A stretch of DNA of 64,000 bases from Orbilia blumenaviensis (GCA_036872755.1 JAVHNS010000008.1:1240001-1304000), one strand, 5' to 3'; counted from the stretch's first letter, positions 33,011-44,730 are shown. Notes: generated by a model from the letters alone, not told the origin. Translations and numbers: made by a program.

Positions 33011-35329
33011 CTACGACCTCCCCACCATCGCCGCCATCTCCTCCACAAACCCCGCGGCCTTCCTAACCACCAACGCCGCAAACTCCGCATAACTCTCCCC
33101 ATGCCCCTGCTGACCCTCCTCTCTGTGTCTTTCCTTACAGCGTTCCATTATCTTGTGGTATTCTTCGCGTGTTTTGTTCATGTTCTCCTCTTTCCCTTCT
33201 TCTTCTTCTTTTTCCTGGTTATTTTTATATTTGTATTTGTTTTTAGTTTGGAGTAGCAAAGCCTCGGGCTCCCCGAGAACAGGCAGGATGCCAAGTTCTT
33301 TTATCAATATCCCCGTTAAGATTATCCGTGCCATTTCTTGGTTATGGGTTATGAAGGGGTTTATGTGGAGGAATTCGGTGATGAGCCAGGCTGTTAGGGC
33401 GAAGGGGTCTGATACTGTTCCTTCTTCTTCTTCCCCCTCTTCTTCTTCTTCGTGTTCGTCGTTTTCTTCTTCGTTTTCGTTTTCGGAGGGGGAGGCTGGG
33501 TAGGAGTTTGAATGTTTGGATTGAGAGCGGTCCATGGCGAGTTGTGCGTGGTAGGTGTTTATTAATTTCGACATGTATATCGAGACGGCGCGGGGGTCTA
33601 TTGATTCACGGCGGGGGTGGGGGGTTACTATCCCTTCTTCTTCTTCTTCTTCTTCTTGTTCTTCTTCTTCTTCGAAGTTTAGTGATGAATATAGTTGTGG
33701 CGGTGGCGGCGGGGATAAAATATACTCCCGCTCAGGAGTCTCCGGCGACGACGTCGACCCGGGCTTTTGATGATGAAATATCTCCTCATCTTCTTCACAG
33801 AGTTCGGTTATGGGGGTTATAGGGTAGTAGCTGTAGATGCTGCTGCCGCGTCTTGCGGTGGTGGCGGTGGTGGGGGAGGTTGGGGAGGTGTTTGCTGTGC
33901 TTGGGGCTGTTGAGGAGGAGAAGGTGGTGGAGGTGGTGGAGGGGGGGATGGAGATTGTGATTGTGCTTTGGCGTCTTGATGATGGGGGTGTTGATGTTGA
34001 TGTTAATGGGGGGCTTGTGGTGGTGGTTGTGGTGGTGGTGATTGGGGGTGTTAGGTCTGGGGGGAGGGAGTAGATACTGCTTGGGCGGCGGAAGTCGGGT
34101 TGGTTGAAGGTGTAGATGCTGCTTGTGCGGCGTCCAACACCACCACCTATTCCGTTGTTGTTACTGGTATTGTTATGGTTATGGTTATAGTGGTAGTTGG
34201 CGGTATAGATACTACTACTGCTACTCATCCGACTCAACGGGGGGCGCATCGCCGATCCGACGGTTTCTGAGGTGATAGGAGGTTCATAGGTTCTAGTATG
34301 TTCGGGGGGGTGTGGGTGTGGGTGTGGGTATTGGTATTGGTAAGGATAAGGGAGAACACGGTAATCCCGATACCATCCCGCGTATTGTTCCCAGTGTTTT
34401 TCGTCAATAGGCGGGTTATCGGCTACGAGGAGGCGGTGGGTTTGTTTTATCAGGTCTTGGGATAGTTCGTTGTTATTACTTTTGGAGAGGAGGGTGGTTA
34501 TGAAGTGGATTAATGCGCGGGTGTGGTTGTTGGTTTGGAGGCGGGAGGTGAGGAGGGTTTGGTGGGTTATTGGTATTGTTTCTGGTTTCTTTCTTTCTTC
34601 TTCTTCTGCTTTTTTGTTTGGGGGTTTGATGGTGGTTTTTTGGAGGTAGGATAGTTCTGATAGATATTCTGGAGTATTGGGAAGGTTTAGCTCTGTATAT
34701 TGAGTATTTGTGAATAATGTGCTTGTGATCTTTGATGTTGTTGGTAAGTCGGTGCCGGTGTGGGATAGATGCGTGCTATGGTGGATCTGACGGGTCAGGA
34801 GTGTTGATAGGAAAGAGGAGAGTCTTTGCGGCGGAACGGTGGAGAGGTTTACGTCTATACGCCGGAGGAGGTCGGTTATGTGCGTGTACGCCGCGGCGGG
34901 GTTGGGGAGGTATGTTTCCTCTTTACTGTTACTGTTTCTGTTAGAGTCGTTTGGGGAGTGGGGTTTTGAGAGGGTGTGGATTGGGGAAGGGTGTAGGTGG
35001 AGGAAACCCTGGGAGATGCGTGCGGTGGAGAGGGATTTTATGTGGGTTGTTAGGAGGGAGATGAAGGTTTGCGGTGGTTGTGGTTGAGTGGATGTTGATG
35101 TTGAGTGTCTTTTGGAGGTTGGGGGTTTTGAGGAGGAGGAGGAGGAGGAGGGATTGAGGGGTAGGATTGTGGGGAGGGAGGAACGGCGACTGCTGTTTGC
35201 TGTGGTGATGGTGGTTGCTTCTGCTTCCGTTGTTCTTCCTTCTCTTGCTCTTTCGACTGTTCTTCCTGTTGGTGCTCCGCCGCCGCCGGTTAGGATGCGG
35301 GTGCGGACGGTTTCGAATTCAGAGGCCAT
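33011..35329 (-). CDS. Degenerate Fic (Fido) domain-like protein
   Basis: A single exon encoding 772 residues, starting MASEFETVRTRIL. Segments in the order of a Fic domain are separated by low-complexity inserts. A helix with the pre-motif DLIKQTHRLLVADN and AGWYRDYRV lies at 292-325 (Fic proteins typically have HRLL...AGxYR). AVSIYMSKLINTYHAQL follows a long Ser/Thr/poly-Glu insert of about 250 residues. The core FLHINPFITHNQEMARIILT is at about 653-672, and a C-terminal helix EYHKIMERCKERH near 724-736. The catalytic motif of active Fic enzymes is HPFxDGNGRxxR; here the His is Asn657 and the DGNGR is T-H-N-Q-E. AMP-transfer is therefore unlikely. The poly-Glu run is coded by a (TTC)n tract. 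The fold assignment is my inference from motif order and could be wrong. Confidence 0.65.
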   Translation of the reverse strand: MASEFETVRTRILTGGGGAPTGRTVERAREGRTTEAEATTITTANSSRRSSLPTILPLNPSSSSSSSKPPTSKRHSTSTSTQPQPPQTFISLLTTHIKSLSTARISQGFLHLHPSPIHTLSKPHSPNDSNRNSNSKEETYLPNPAAAYTHITDLLRRIDVNLSTVPPQRLSSFLSTLLTRQIHHSTHLSHTGTDLPTTSKITSTLFTNTQYTELNLPNTPEYLSELSYLQKTTIKPPNKKAEEEERKKPETIPITHQTLLTSRLQTNNHTRALIHFITTLLSKSNNNELSQDLIKQTHRLLVADNPPIDEKHWEQYAGWYRDYRVLPYPYQYQYPHPHPHPPEHTRTYEPPITSETVGSAMRPPLSRMSSSSSIYTANYHYNHNHNNTSNNNGIGGGVGRRTSSIYTFNQPDFRRPSSIYSLPPDLTPPITTTTTTTTSPPLTSTSTPPSSRRQSTITISIPPSTTSTTFSSSTAPSTANTSPTSPTTATTARRGSSIYSYYPITPITELCEEDEEIFHHQKPGSTSSPETPEREYILSPPPPPQLYSSLNFEEEEEQEEEEEEEGIVTPHPRRESIDPRAVSIYMSKLINTYHAQLAMDRSQSKHSNSYPASPSENENEEENDEHEEEEEGEEEEGTVSDPFALTAWLITEFLHINPFITHNQEMARIILTGILIKELGILPVLGEPEALLLQTKNKYKYKNNQEKEEEEGKEENMNKTREEYHKIMERCKERHREEGQQGHGESYAEFAALVVRKAAGFVEEMAAMVGRS
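33635..33676 (-). repeat. (TTC)n tract coding poly-Glu
   Basis: On the plus strand a TTC/TTG-type triplet run, read as GAA on the coding strand, giving an acidic run of about a dozen Glu. Similar shorter acidic runs occur near 33421-33482. Confidence 0.7.
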
Positions 35330-36464
35330 GTTGGTCTGTTAATTGTATAGACGTACGTCTGTATTAGGTATACCTCCGGGAGATAGTAGTAGTAGTACAG
35401 TAGAACTCTAAGGGGTATTGTATTGTTTAGGCGTGTAAATGCCTTTACAAAAGTGTATCAATTAAGCAAGCGGAGTATTGAAATGTATATAGATATATCT
35501 GTACAATTTAGTGTAGTATTGCTGCTACGGATGTTGTGGCCGGAGAGAAGGTTATCGCAAGATATATCTAGGTCTTATTTTCGCGGTCCATGTAAGAGCT
35601 CTCATTTAACGTTTTTTTCTCTTTCCGCGCTCAAAAAAAAGTTGAGTTTTGACGTCAGTTTAACCGGTTAGTCCACGTTTTTGTATAACGTGAGTTAGAG
35701 TTTCCGTGTGAGAGTTTATATACGCCTATATCTCCACATGGCTAAAATAGACACGATCTCGGGGAATTGGTTTCTTATGTATGGGCGGATACATGCGTAT
35801 GGCGCTACGGTCAAATTAAAAGTAATAGCTCTATGGGTATTCTATAGACTAAGTAGCTGCGCATAGATAGTGGATAATTATCAGATTATACTGCACAAGT
35901 TTTAGATTTCATATACTACATATTTTTGAAGAGTGAGTCGACAACACAGTACTTTGTTGTATTTCCTTTTTTGTCGACGTCTATGGGCTGCACGTTTGGG
36001 GCACAGGTGGTACAAGCTTAGTCTTGGCCGGCCCTTTTTATGTGTGTGTTACGGCGGCGCAAACAATGCATTAAATTGTGCCTGAAATTTGAACATGTTA
36101 ACAGCCGGCAGCGGGAATTGATATGATATATAAGAATCAGTGGGAAGTGGGTAGAAGGAGTGGTGATGTTGTGTTATATTTCTATGTTACCCTTCGTATG
36201 AATTCAGTGTATCCAACTACCTTGAGGAGGAGATAGTTTTGTCTTCCACGGCGGACTGAAATTGAAAAGGAGGAGAGAAGAAGAAGAAAACAATAGTTTA
36301 TGACCTTGGAGCCAAATCTGATATTGCAAGGTAAATCCAATACCAGTACCCGACTTCCCTGATAACAATCTTTTTTATTGGTTGATGGATCGATGCTAAC
36401 ACAAACCATTTTTCGTCACAGAGTCCCTAGGTCTATAGGTCCTCTCCGTGCTGATAGATCCAAA
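35330..36464. other. Divergent promoter region, 1.1 kb
   Basis: Between the Fic-like gene and a plus-strand gene, so it holds both promoters. AT-rich, with no coding frame. The last part includes the 5' leader intron described separately. Confidence 0.55.
36331..36421 (+). other. Probable 5' leader intron
   Basis: Donor AAG|GTAAAT, near-perfect branch sequence TGCTAAC at about 36393-36399 and acceptor TCACAG ending at 36421, 43 bases before the ATG at 36465. Reading through the splice from the nearest upstream ATG meets a stop within six codons, so the intron is in the untranslated leader. Confidence 0.55.
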
Positions 36465-37067
36465 ATGTCAGCCTCAGAGAAGACCGTCAAAGGCGTCAGA
36501 GTCAACTGCGAGGGCGACCACAGCAAGTGCCACAGACCCAAATACGAACCCATCCAAGTGCCCCTCACGGACCCTATTTTTAAAGGACACGATACCTCCG
36601 ACATCGCCCAACGCATCGGAATCCCCCTATTCACGCGCAAGTATCCTCCAAATCCCATCTGGGAAGGCCAAGGCTCCTCCGCTTCAAGCACCGAAGCCGC
36701 ATTTCTTCATCTCTCATGCGATCCAGACCAGGAGTCCGACCTGGACGGGACGGGAGCGTATGGTTTCGGATGGGCGCCTGCGAAATGGCAGAATTCGCCG
36801 GGGAGTATTCTTGTGGTTCGTCAGGATAAGAAACCGATCGAGCCGTCGCATGTTGAGGCGTTGTGTAAATACTGCTTTGAACACGCGGGCCCGCTGCTCT
36901 CGCACTCTCAGGGAGAATATTTTCCGGATGAACCGTTGAGCAAAGAGGCGGCTTTGAGCATGATTTGTCGGCCGACGTTTTCGATCTTTTGGTATCAGAG
37001 GTTTGTGAAGGAGAAGTATCGTGAGGGCGGGAGTTGTGCTCAGCTTAGGGATTTGTATGGCGATTAG
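36465..37067 (+). CDS. Conserved small fungal protein of unknown function
   Basis: Single coding exon, 200 residues. The start is the ATG of MSASEKTVKG; the frame is open further upstream, but that sequence contains a good leader intron. Conserved-looking blocks include VNCEGDHSKCHRP, GAYGFGWAPAKWQN, SILVVRQDKKPIEPSHVEAL and CKYCFEHAGPLL. The spacing of Cys and His (CEGDHSKCH, CKYC) could bind metal but no standard finger is formed. No signal peptide or membrane segment, so probably cytosolic or nuclear. I recall similar sequences annotated only as hypothetical in other filamentous ascomycetes and do not assign a role. Confidence 0.75.
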   Translation: MSASEKTVKGVRVNCEGDHSKCHRPKYEPIQVPLTDPIFKGHDTSDIAQRIGIPLFTRKYPPNPIWEGQGSSASSTEAAFLHLSCDPDQESDLDGTGAYGFGWAPAKWQNSPGSILVVRQDKKPIEPSHVEALCKYCFEHAGPLLSHSQGEYFPDEPLSKEAALSMICRPTFSIFWYQRFVKEKYREGGSCAQLRDLYGD

Positions 37068-39082
37068 TCGTTTATACACCGGCTTTGAAATTAAGGCCTT
37101 GGATTTTGAATGTTTGGATTTAGTTTGTTACCCACCACCCCGGTATCCGGCTGGAAAATGTTTGGGGGGTTGTCCTTTGCTTTTATTATTTTTTTTTTTA
37201 AAAAAAGTACCTAAGTCCTTGGTACGCAAAAGTAGTCGCTTGATGAAAATGTCTTGCTTCAGAATGTTAATCAGGAACGAATGTGGATTCCGGTTTAAAC
37301 TTTAAACCCAACGAGACCAGTTTAAACGATTTATTCCCTACTAGCTTGATACAATTATATTACTAGTGATGTGACCAACACACGTTCGTGTTGGATTCTG
37401 AGGTCTCCCCTGCCAGAAGATCTAACGTTATGCCTGCTTCCTGATTCTTTTCAACCTTGTCCGACCAATCCAGCTCTGCTTACAGTCCTGCCATCCTTTC
37501 TGCCCCACACCTCGCGCCTATCGCCACAGCTTTTTTCTTGCAGAAAAACTGCCATTCCCATGGAACCCTGTCTTCGCCTCCCCTTTTCTTCAAACTGACA
37601 AATACCAAGTTTTACATCCCATCAAGGAATTGGAGTCCTTGTGTTGATTTTCTCCACTTTTTTGTAGAGGTAGCTAAATATGTCATTCCCAGACTTTCTT
37701 AGCGTGGATCCCTTTTTGTGGGGCCCTTCGTCTTTTTTTCTTGGCTTTTTAAATTTATGAGGCTCAGCGGTCAAGGCTGTGGGACTCTTCACTTGTTTGG
37801 GTGGTGGTAGTGCTGATTTGCCGGGTAATCTTGTCTATCGGATGGGACGGCTGGGGGACATGCAGATGGGAAATGCGAGAACACGAGATAGTGATGTTCC
37901 TTTCCCCCTCTCCTCTTTTTCTTTCTCTCTCTTTTTTTTTTTATTCATTTGATCTTAAGGCTGTTAGACTTTGCTGGGTGGTTAATTGAGCCGCATCCGT
38001 AGATGGTATATATGTGAGGTTGGCAGGCGTATTTCACTAGTCTGGTTGACTAGTTAAGCTTCAGATGCTATATATATTCTCTTGTCTGTGCCATATGCCC
38101 ATCTGCATACTGTCACCGTTCTTGAGCTCTTGGCTAGTGCGTGCTAGCATGCTGTGCAGTAACACATACATCATACATGGTATTAAAAAAGGTACGGCTG
38201 ATGCTACACCAGAAAATGCGGTATTACATGGAAGAAAAAAGAGGGAAACAATATCATTTAAGGGAGGAGTCCCGGTTGCCGTTTTGTAACTGTGCATGTA
38301 GATGGAAGGATTGCTTGTGGTGGTGTGTGCCCACAGAAGGAACCGGGAAGGGGGGGTCGGCCGAGTTCTGTTTGGATGGATCACCTTCAAGACCCCGGCC
38401 AGGAAGGCTGCTGCCGACGCAGGCTGAACTTCTGGGCGTTGACAGCCAGCAGGGAAAAACCTCGCACTAACGATCTCCCGTTTTCTGTTTGATTGCTTTG
38501 CACCCGTTCTTATTAATTTTTTTCCTTGGGCCTTTATAATCACTGGTAGCCCCCTCTTTGGCCTTGGTCCGGAAGTCCCTTTTTGATAGGAGTTTCCCTT
38601 TAAACTTCTGTTTTGGAGGTCGCTGCAGCTTTTAACGTTTTGGAAGGGGCGTTTTACTATATTACCCAGGTTATATCTTATAGATAAATTTTTTTATTTT
38701 TATATTTCTTGGGGCAACTTTTGTCGGTTCTTTATAAAAATATTTTTTCTGGTTAGGTTACCAAGGTTTTCGTTTTCTTTTTTCCTTTCTAAAACGGCCC
38801 CTGAGGGAAAAGGGGAGGTCGTTCCAGCGTTTTAACGTTGCGAATTCCAACGGAAACGCAAACACCGGGGTTTGTGCTTGTGCAGAGAGGCTCGAACTGC
38901 TGAATACGGCCAACACCTGTCGCTCACCGCGAAATAACAAATCAGAGAAAAGGGCTTAGACAGTTGGATTTCGCGGTTCGGAATTCCTTAGCTACCTATC
39001 TATCTATCTATCTCTTTTGAAGGATAGTTGGGAAGGGGGGATTTTTCTGGGGGATACTTTTTTTTCCCCTTTTTCCTTCGCC
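37068..39082. other. Intergenic region, 2.0 kb, no gene supported
   Basis: T-rich and pyrimidine-rich stretches, with no domain-bearing frame. The 160-codon minus-strand frame at 38061-38543 has unusual composition, overlaps plus-strand frames and lacks homology clues. Short tandem CTAT repeats at 38997-39012 (TATCTATCTATCTATC) precede the next gene. Confidence 0.5.
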
Positions 39083-41167
39083 ATGGTTGCGGTACCGTCG
39101 CTACGCCGCAGCGGCATGACGCTGTTGGCGTTGGCGGGGGTGGTGGCGACAGGCGTTGAGGCGACTTCGATATATGATCGAGCTACGGATTATTTGAGTG
39201 AGAGCGTTAAGCTGGTGAAGAGAGTCGCGACGGATCCGGTGTTGTTCAGATACAGCGTATGTTCCATTTGTGTCCAATATATATCCTTGTTGGGGTTAAC
39301 TACCTTTAAACTCGGCTTTTTTTTAATATTTATTTTATGGGAAATATATGTTTTGCTAACTACATTTGTAGATGAGCCGATATGCCTTTTATGTCAACGT
39401 CAAGCTTGGGTCGAGGGAGGACTCTGTCAATGTGAGGTTGACGGACCAGCCATGGTTTTGGGTCGGTTCCGTTGATCCGCCGCACTGTGATCGCAGCAGG
39501 AGCCGGGCGAATTATCTGCAGTGTACCTATGTGAATTGGTCTGGACTTTGTAAGATGGCCTTGAATCGCATATATCATGTGTGTGGAAATATGGCTAACA
39601 GGATATTATTGGGATATGTATAGTCGACCCTGATAGGTCGAGCACATTCCGAAACATATCAGACGCTCGTCTGAGTCTGACGCAGTCCGATGAGACTCGT
39701 TATACAAGAGGGTACTACGGTACCGATACTGTCAAGTTCGGAGCTGCGACGTTAGAGAATGTCTACATTGGAGTTGCGACAAATTTCACGCAGGCGCCGG
39801 AGATGGGGATTGGTGTTTATGATAGTAATAGACAGACTTTTCCGAGTTTTATGGAGAGCTTGCTGCAGGGGAGGGAGATTAAGTCGTTGACGCATGGGCT
39901 TTATTTTGATTGGTTTGGTGAGTTTCCTTTCTTTTTTTTATATATTTCGATCGATGGAGTGCTAATGCATTTTACCTATTTAGAGCGAAATACGAGCTAC
40001 ATGACCTTTGGCGCCGTCGACACCGCCAAGTACGAAGGAAACCTCGTTACTTTCAATGCGACTGAAAGCAGCGAAATCACCGTTGTCCAACTAGTCAGCG
40101 CCTCTTTCGGCGCCCCCGGCAACATGACCGAACTCCGACCTGTCCGCAACCTCCGTGCCAACGTCGAATTCAGCACAAGCCGAATGTCCCTCCCCGACGA
40201 AGTCATCCCCATAGTCGTGGATCAGATCGGTGCAGAATACGACGATAACTGGGGCGGATATCTGGTTGACTGTAACATGCGAAATTCCGACCTGGTCTTT
40301 GAGTTTCGATTCCCCGATACCAACATCACTGTTAATGCGAACCATTTTATCCTCCCTGCTGTTAGTATTTCGGGGGAAAAGTACCAGTTCAACGGAGATG
40401 ATGCGTGTTCTCTGCAGCTTAATCCTATGAGCCGGTATAGCATCGCCACGGATCTGGGATATGAAGCTGTACTTGGTACGCCGTTTGCAAGACATGCGTA
40501 CCTTGTGCATGATTACACGAACAGACAGTTTAGCTTCGCACCGGTCAAATTCAACGAAACGGCGACTAACGTCGTTGAGTTGGACTCTCGTGGTGTAGCA
40601 CCCCTTTACAGCGATCTGCCATCACCGACTGATCCGGCCCCAACACCAGATCCACCGAGTCCCTCGCCGACTGATAATGGTGGCGGGTCGAAGACTAATG
40701 TTGGCGCTATCGCTGGTGGTGCAGTTGGAGGTGTTGTTGCTATCGCTGGATTGGGTATTCTGGCGTTCTTCATGATGAGGAAGAAGAAGGGAGTCGCTGC
40801 GAATGAGAATTTACCACCCCCGCCACCGCCGATGATGCATAATCCTATGCCATCGCCACAAGGAGGTGGGCCGGCGTATAGTCATGTGCCGTACTATGAT
40901 CCGACTAAGGGGTATGGAGACGGGGCGGTTAACAACAACAACGGTAACAACAACATCAATGTCAATAATGATAATAGGCCGCTGAGTGAGCTTGGTGGAG
41001 GGGATTATAATTGGCCACAGCAGGCGCAGGGTGTACAGCAGGTCCAGGCGCAGACATATCCGCAGTATGGAGCGCCTTATGGAGGAGGGAATAATGTGAA
41101 TACGGCGTATGTTAGTGAGGTGCCGGGAAGTCAGAACTTTGCGCATGAGATGCCGGCGCATAGATAA
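39083..41167 (+). CDS. Membrane-anchored aspartic-protease-like protein, active site degenerate
   Basis: Four exons, 39083-39256, 39372-39549, 39624-39917 and 39984-41167, total 609 residues with phases consistent. The first 27 residues form a signal peptide (TLLALAGVVATGVEA). The A1 pepsin-like fold is shown by YAFYVNVKLGS, then FDPDRSSTFRNIS at about 118-130 after the second splice, a SFGAP-type flap-like region, and LGTPFARHAYLVHDYTNRQFSFA near the end. The catalytic DTG motifs are missing: the first reads TDQP (Asp83), the second reads FSTSRMSLP where a D-T-G-T-T would stand (Ser279-Thr-Ser). After a Pro/Ser linker comes a transmembrane helix at about 455-479 (AIAGGAVGGVVAIAGLGILA), a basic stop-transfer RKKK and a 128-residue Pro/Asn/Gln-rich cytosolic tail. 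Several N-x-T sites (TNFT, NMTE, NITV) suit a secreted ectodomain. Likely a surface protein without protease activity. Start: an in-frame upstream ATG would disrupt the signal peptide. Confidence 0.8.
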
Positions 41168-42773
41168 GGCGGAGCCAATTAATAGATCAAGTTACTCCTA
41201 TCCGGGGGGTTTTGGGATGGCGGGTGTATATGGCGGCGGCGGATTACAAAGTTTTGGATTTTCTTTATATCATTTTTATTATTGCATTATGACAGCGATG
41301 TATCTGCTATTCGGTTCCGAGTGGATTTTTTATTATTTCATGGATTCCTTTCTTTCTTTCACCTTTATTTTTGTAGATACCTACCGAGTAGTACTATACG
41401 CTGTGAATGTTGGCAAAGAATTTAGATACCATTTACTCTATATCTACGTACGTACAGTTCACGATGGTTTAATTGCATAGGGGTAATGAAAATTAGAGCC
41501 ATGACGTTAGACTGGCTGGGAAGGGTCATTCTGCAAGATGCTACTTGAGAAATCAATAGACATGGCTACATAGGGACTTCTGGGATTGCAAAGCCAAGGC
41601 GGGTTCTGCTCCCTGGTGACCTGAAAAGCTTATATTACTTTAAGTCAGCTTGGACCCCTCCGATGGGGCATCTCGTGGGTTTACCAAACACCTATACGGC
41701 AGATCTAGATAGGCTGGCGTGGGCTCGCAAGTAAGAAAACAAGAATGGCCTAGGGTATTTGGAATACTACGTAGACTAAGACTAAGTATCTTTGTACTTG
41801 ATCGCCCTGCTGGAAATATGAGTATGTTTGAGAGCAGTGTTCTGGAAGAGGGCTTACGAAGGGGGTACAATATACAGCTGTACTGTTTGGCCCACGGAAC
41901 ATAGCACAAGGCAGTGTACGAGACTAATTATAAGGGCAGTGCATCTATGTTGTTCAGTGCTGTTTATACTACATGCTCTTGCTTAGTATGATCTCCACTT
42001 ATTACGACCTCTATACACCCTTCTGTTACTTTTCCTTTGGCTGGCAATGTAATGGTGTGGCCGATATCCAGTAGAAAGCTCAAGGGCCTTGTCACCCACG
42101 GCGTTGAAATCTGGATTTTTCTTTTCAACAAAAAAAAAAAGGGCTAAGTGAAGAAATCTGACGTTTTTCTTTCCTTCTTTTTTTTCTTTTCTTTGTATTC
42201 CTGCTGAAAGTGGAAATTACCATTCAGCCTGATCATGAGCTGTGCCATGTTCCTGCCTGGCAGGAATGACCATGATCTTATCTTGGGGGGTTCTTGTTTT
42301 GTTGTTGTGGTTTGTTGCTTTATTTGTGTTGTTGCTGCCTTACCCAAAAAAGAATTTTTGAATTTTGCCCCCCAAAAATTTAATTAAGATCCGTTCCACA
42401 CTTTCCTTTTATCTTCATCATTACTCATCACCACCAACTACCCTCACACCGTCAACCACCGACATCAACATCAACATCAACATCAACATCAACCCATCCG
42501 ACATCGGCTACCCGGGGCGTCTTTCGATAGACCCCTTCGGATAAAGACATATTTAGGCATCTGGAAGGTGGATCCAAAAGCCTGCTTGAGAGGAGGCCGT
42601 AACGAGGGTTTGAACCACCTGAGAAGAAAAAAACAACCCAACAGAACAGTGTCCTTACCATTCCGGCAGTTCGTCACACGATAATTCTACCGAAGCAATT
42701 TCCCCCTCCACCCAGACATCGAAACATCCCCCTGGTATCTCGGAAGCCAACCTTTTGAGTGAGAGAATTAAAA
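41168..42773. other. Intergenic region, 1.6 kb
   Basis: No gene supported. T-rich 3' flank of the protease-like gene, then the promoter of the RNA-binding protein, which includes five tandem CATCAA units at about 42463-42494. Confidence 0.55.
42463..42494 (+). repeat. (CATCAA)n tandem repeat
   Basis: Five uninterrupted CATCAA units about 280 bases upstream of the RNA-binding protein start codon. Confidence 0.85.
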
Positions 42774-44730
42774 ATGTCTGGTATCGATATTGAAGCCCTC
42801 GTCGAGGAGCCCTTCCGTGCTGCGGAGGCGGCTGAATCGAAGAGCCGCGCCGACCGTTCTTCTAATCACGACGACGATGACAGTAGACGAAGCGATGCTG
42901 GCAGCACCCGATCTAAGAATAGGAGACGCCGTAGCAGAAGCAGAGAAAGCGATAGGTATACTTCACCCCCCCCCCCTCTAAATCACTCCCACCCTCTAGC
43001 CAATCGCTATAAGTATCCGGGCCTAACTAATTGTCTATTCTCTAGACATCGCTCGAGACGCCATGACGATGATAGATACTCTGACAGGTATTCCTCCGGC
43101 CGTGACCGTGATAGGGACCGCGAACGTGACCGTGATGCCGGACGTGACCGCGAATATCGGGATAGAGACCGAGATCGTGACTACCGAGACCGCGACAGAG
43201 ACCGAGATCGTGAGCGTGATCGTGAGCGTGAACGTGAACGTGAAGAGCGTTACAACTCCCGACGCCGAGAGCGTGATGACGTCGAAGAATACCGCACCCG
43301 TCGCCGCTCTAGATCTCCCCGCAATAGGTCCAAGTCCGGATCCCCAAAGCTTACCGAGGATGAAAGGGACAGACGTACTGTGTTTGTGCAACAACTCGCT
43401 GCTAGGCTTCGTACTAAAGAATTGATTGCGTTTTTCGAGAAGGTTGGTGGAGTCAAGGAGGCACAGATTGTGAAGGACCGTGTCAGCGGAAGATCCAAAG
43501 GGTTCGTAATCCCCTTCTACAATTTAATATTTCTCTCTTTTTTATGTTCAAAATAGAGTGCTAACAGCCCGCAGAGTTGGCTACGTTGAATTCAAAGAGG
43601 CAGAGTCAGTCCCTAAAGCTATCGCGCTTACAGGTCAACGATTGTTGGGAATCCCCATCATCGTTCAACTTACAGAGGCAGAGAAGAACCGACAGGCTCG
43701 TGCCGAAGGCGGTCAACACCATAGAGACGAAGACCACCGCCGTACTATTCCATTCCATAGACTGTATGTCGGAAACATTCATTTTAGCATCACAGAAAAC
43801 GAGCTCCAACAAGTGTTCGCACCTTTCGGCGATCTAGAATTTGTCCAGCTGCAGAAGGAGGAATCGGGCCGTAGCAGAGGATATGGATTCGTTCAGTATG
43901 TGTCTTCCTCCCCAATTTTTTGTTTTGGCAGGATACTAATACGGAGGGTTTTAGGTACCGCGATCCAAATAATGCTAAGGAGGCCTTGGAAAGGATGAAC
44001 GGGTTTGATCTCGGTGGTCGCCTTATTCGTGTCGGACTTGGAAATGACAAATTCACACCTGAATCCACTGCACAGATGCTCCAACGTTTCAGTAACGGAC
44101 AACAGGCCTATGAAGGTCGTCAACGCCATAATCAGAATCAAAACATCAATACTAGCGGAGCGGCTAGCGCCCTCGACGATACTGACGTTGCTGGTGTCAA
44201 CTTCAACAATTTTAGCCGAGACGCCTTGATGAGGAAGCTGGCCCGTGTCGAGGAGCCTGCCCCCGAGCAAAACGGCGACACGAATGGAGAGCAAAAGCAA
44301 CGCCGACCCGTCGCTCCGCCCCCGAAACCGCCAGTCGCGACGAACTCAACTGTTGCCAGCAGATGTGTTGTCGTCAAAAACATGTTCGATCCCACGCAGT
44401 ACGTCCCCAAGCTCCTAATCTCTCTTTCTGATCGAGTCACAATGCTAACATCTTGTTTTCGTTATATTTAGAGAAGATGGCGACGCCTGGGTTAAGGATC
44501 TAGAAGATGATGTTAAAGCAGAATGTGAAACTAAATACGGTCACGTAGTGCACATCTCCGTCGACCCGAACTCCGGTGGTGACGTCTATATCAAGTTCGA
44601 AAAGATTGCCGGCGGCGAGAACGCGATCAAGGGGCTCAATGGCAGATTCTTCGGAGGACGCCAGATCTCTGCCCTTCCGGTTGTCGACGCTGTCTACAGC
44701 AGCTTGTTCTCCCGCGTCAAGGCTATGTGA
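42774..44730 (+). CDS. rsd1: RBM39/Rsd1-type splicing factor with RS domain and three RRMs
   Basis: Five exons, 42774-42955, 43046-43501, 43575-43895, 43955-44398 and 44472-44730, give 553 residues with every junction in frame. The start is [14 protein letters not shown]. Residues 60-150 are an Arg-Asp/Arg-Glu/Arg-Ser domain ([10 protein letters not shown]). RRM1 (about 169-245) has [11 protein letters not shown] as RNP2 and SKGVGYVEF as RNP1, spanning a splice. RRM2 (about 274-350) has LYVGNIHF and RGYGFVQY. The C-terminal RRM (about 455-550) is of the U2AF-homology type: VVVKNMFDP, an acidic helix ([13 protein letters not shown]) and GRFFGGRQI, where the R-x-F pattern binds Trp-containing ligand motifs. 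Family role: linking U2AF/SF1-type factors and SR proteins in pre-mRNA splicing in the nucleus. The symbol follows the fission-yeast orthologue. Intron 3 uses donor GTATGT, not the overlapping GTGTCT, because only that keeps CAG-TAC-CGC in frame. Confidence 0.9.

Noticed and set aside
38061..38543. 160-codon minus-strand frame
   Set aside because: No domain, unusual residue mix, overlapping frames on the other strand, and no splice or promoter context.
42600..42620. GGTTCAAACCC on the minus strand, resembling a tRNA B box
   Set aside because: No A box or cloverleaf arms can be found at the needed distance upstream on that strand.
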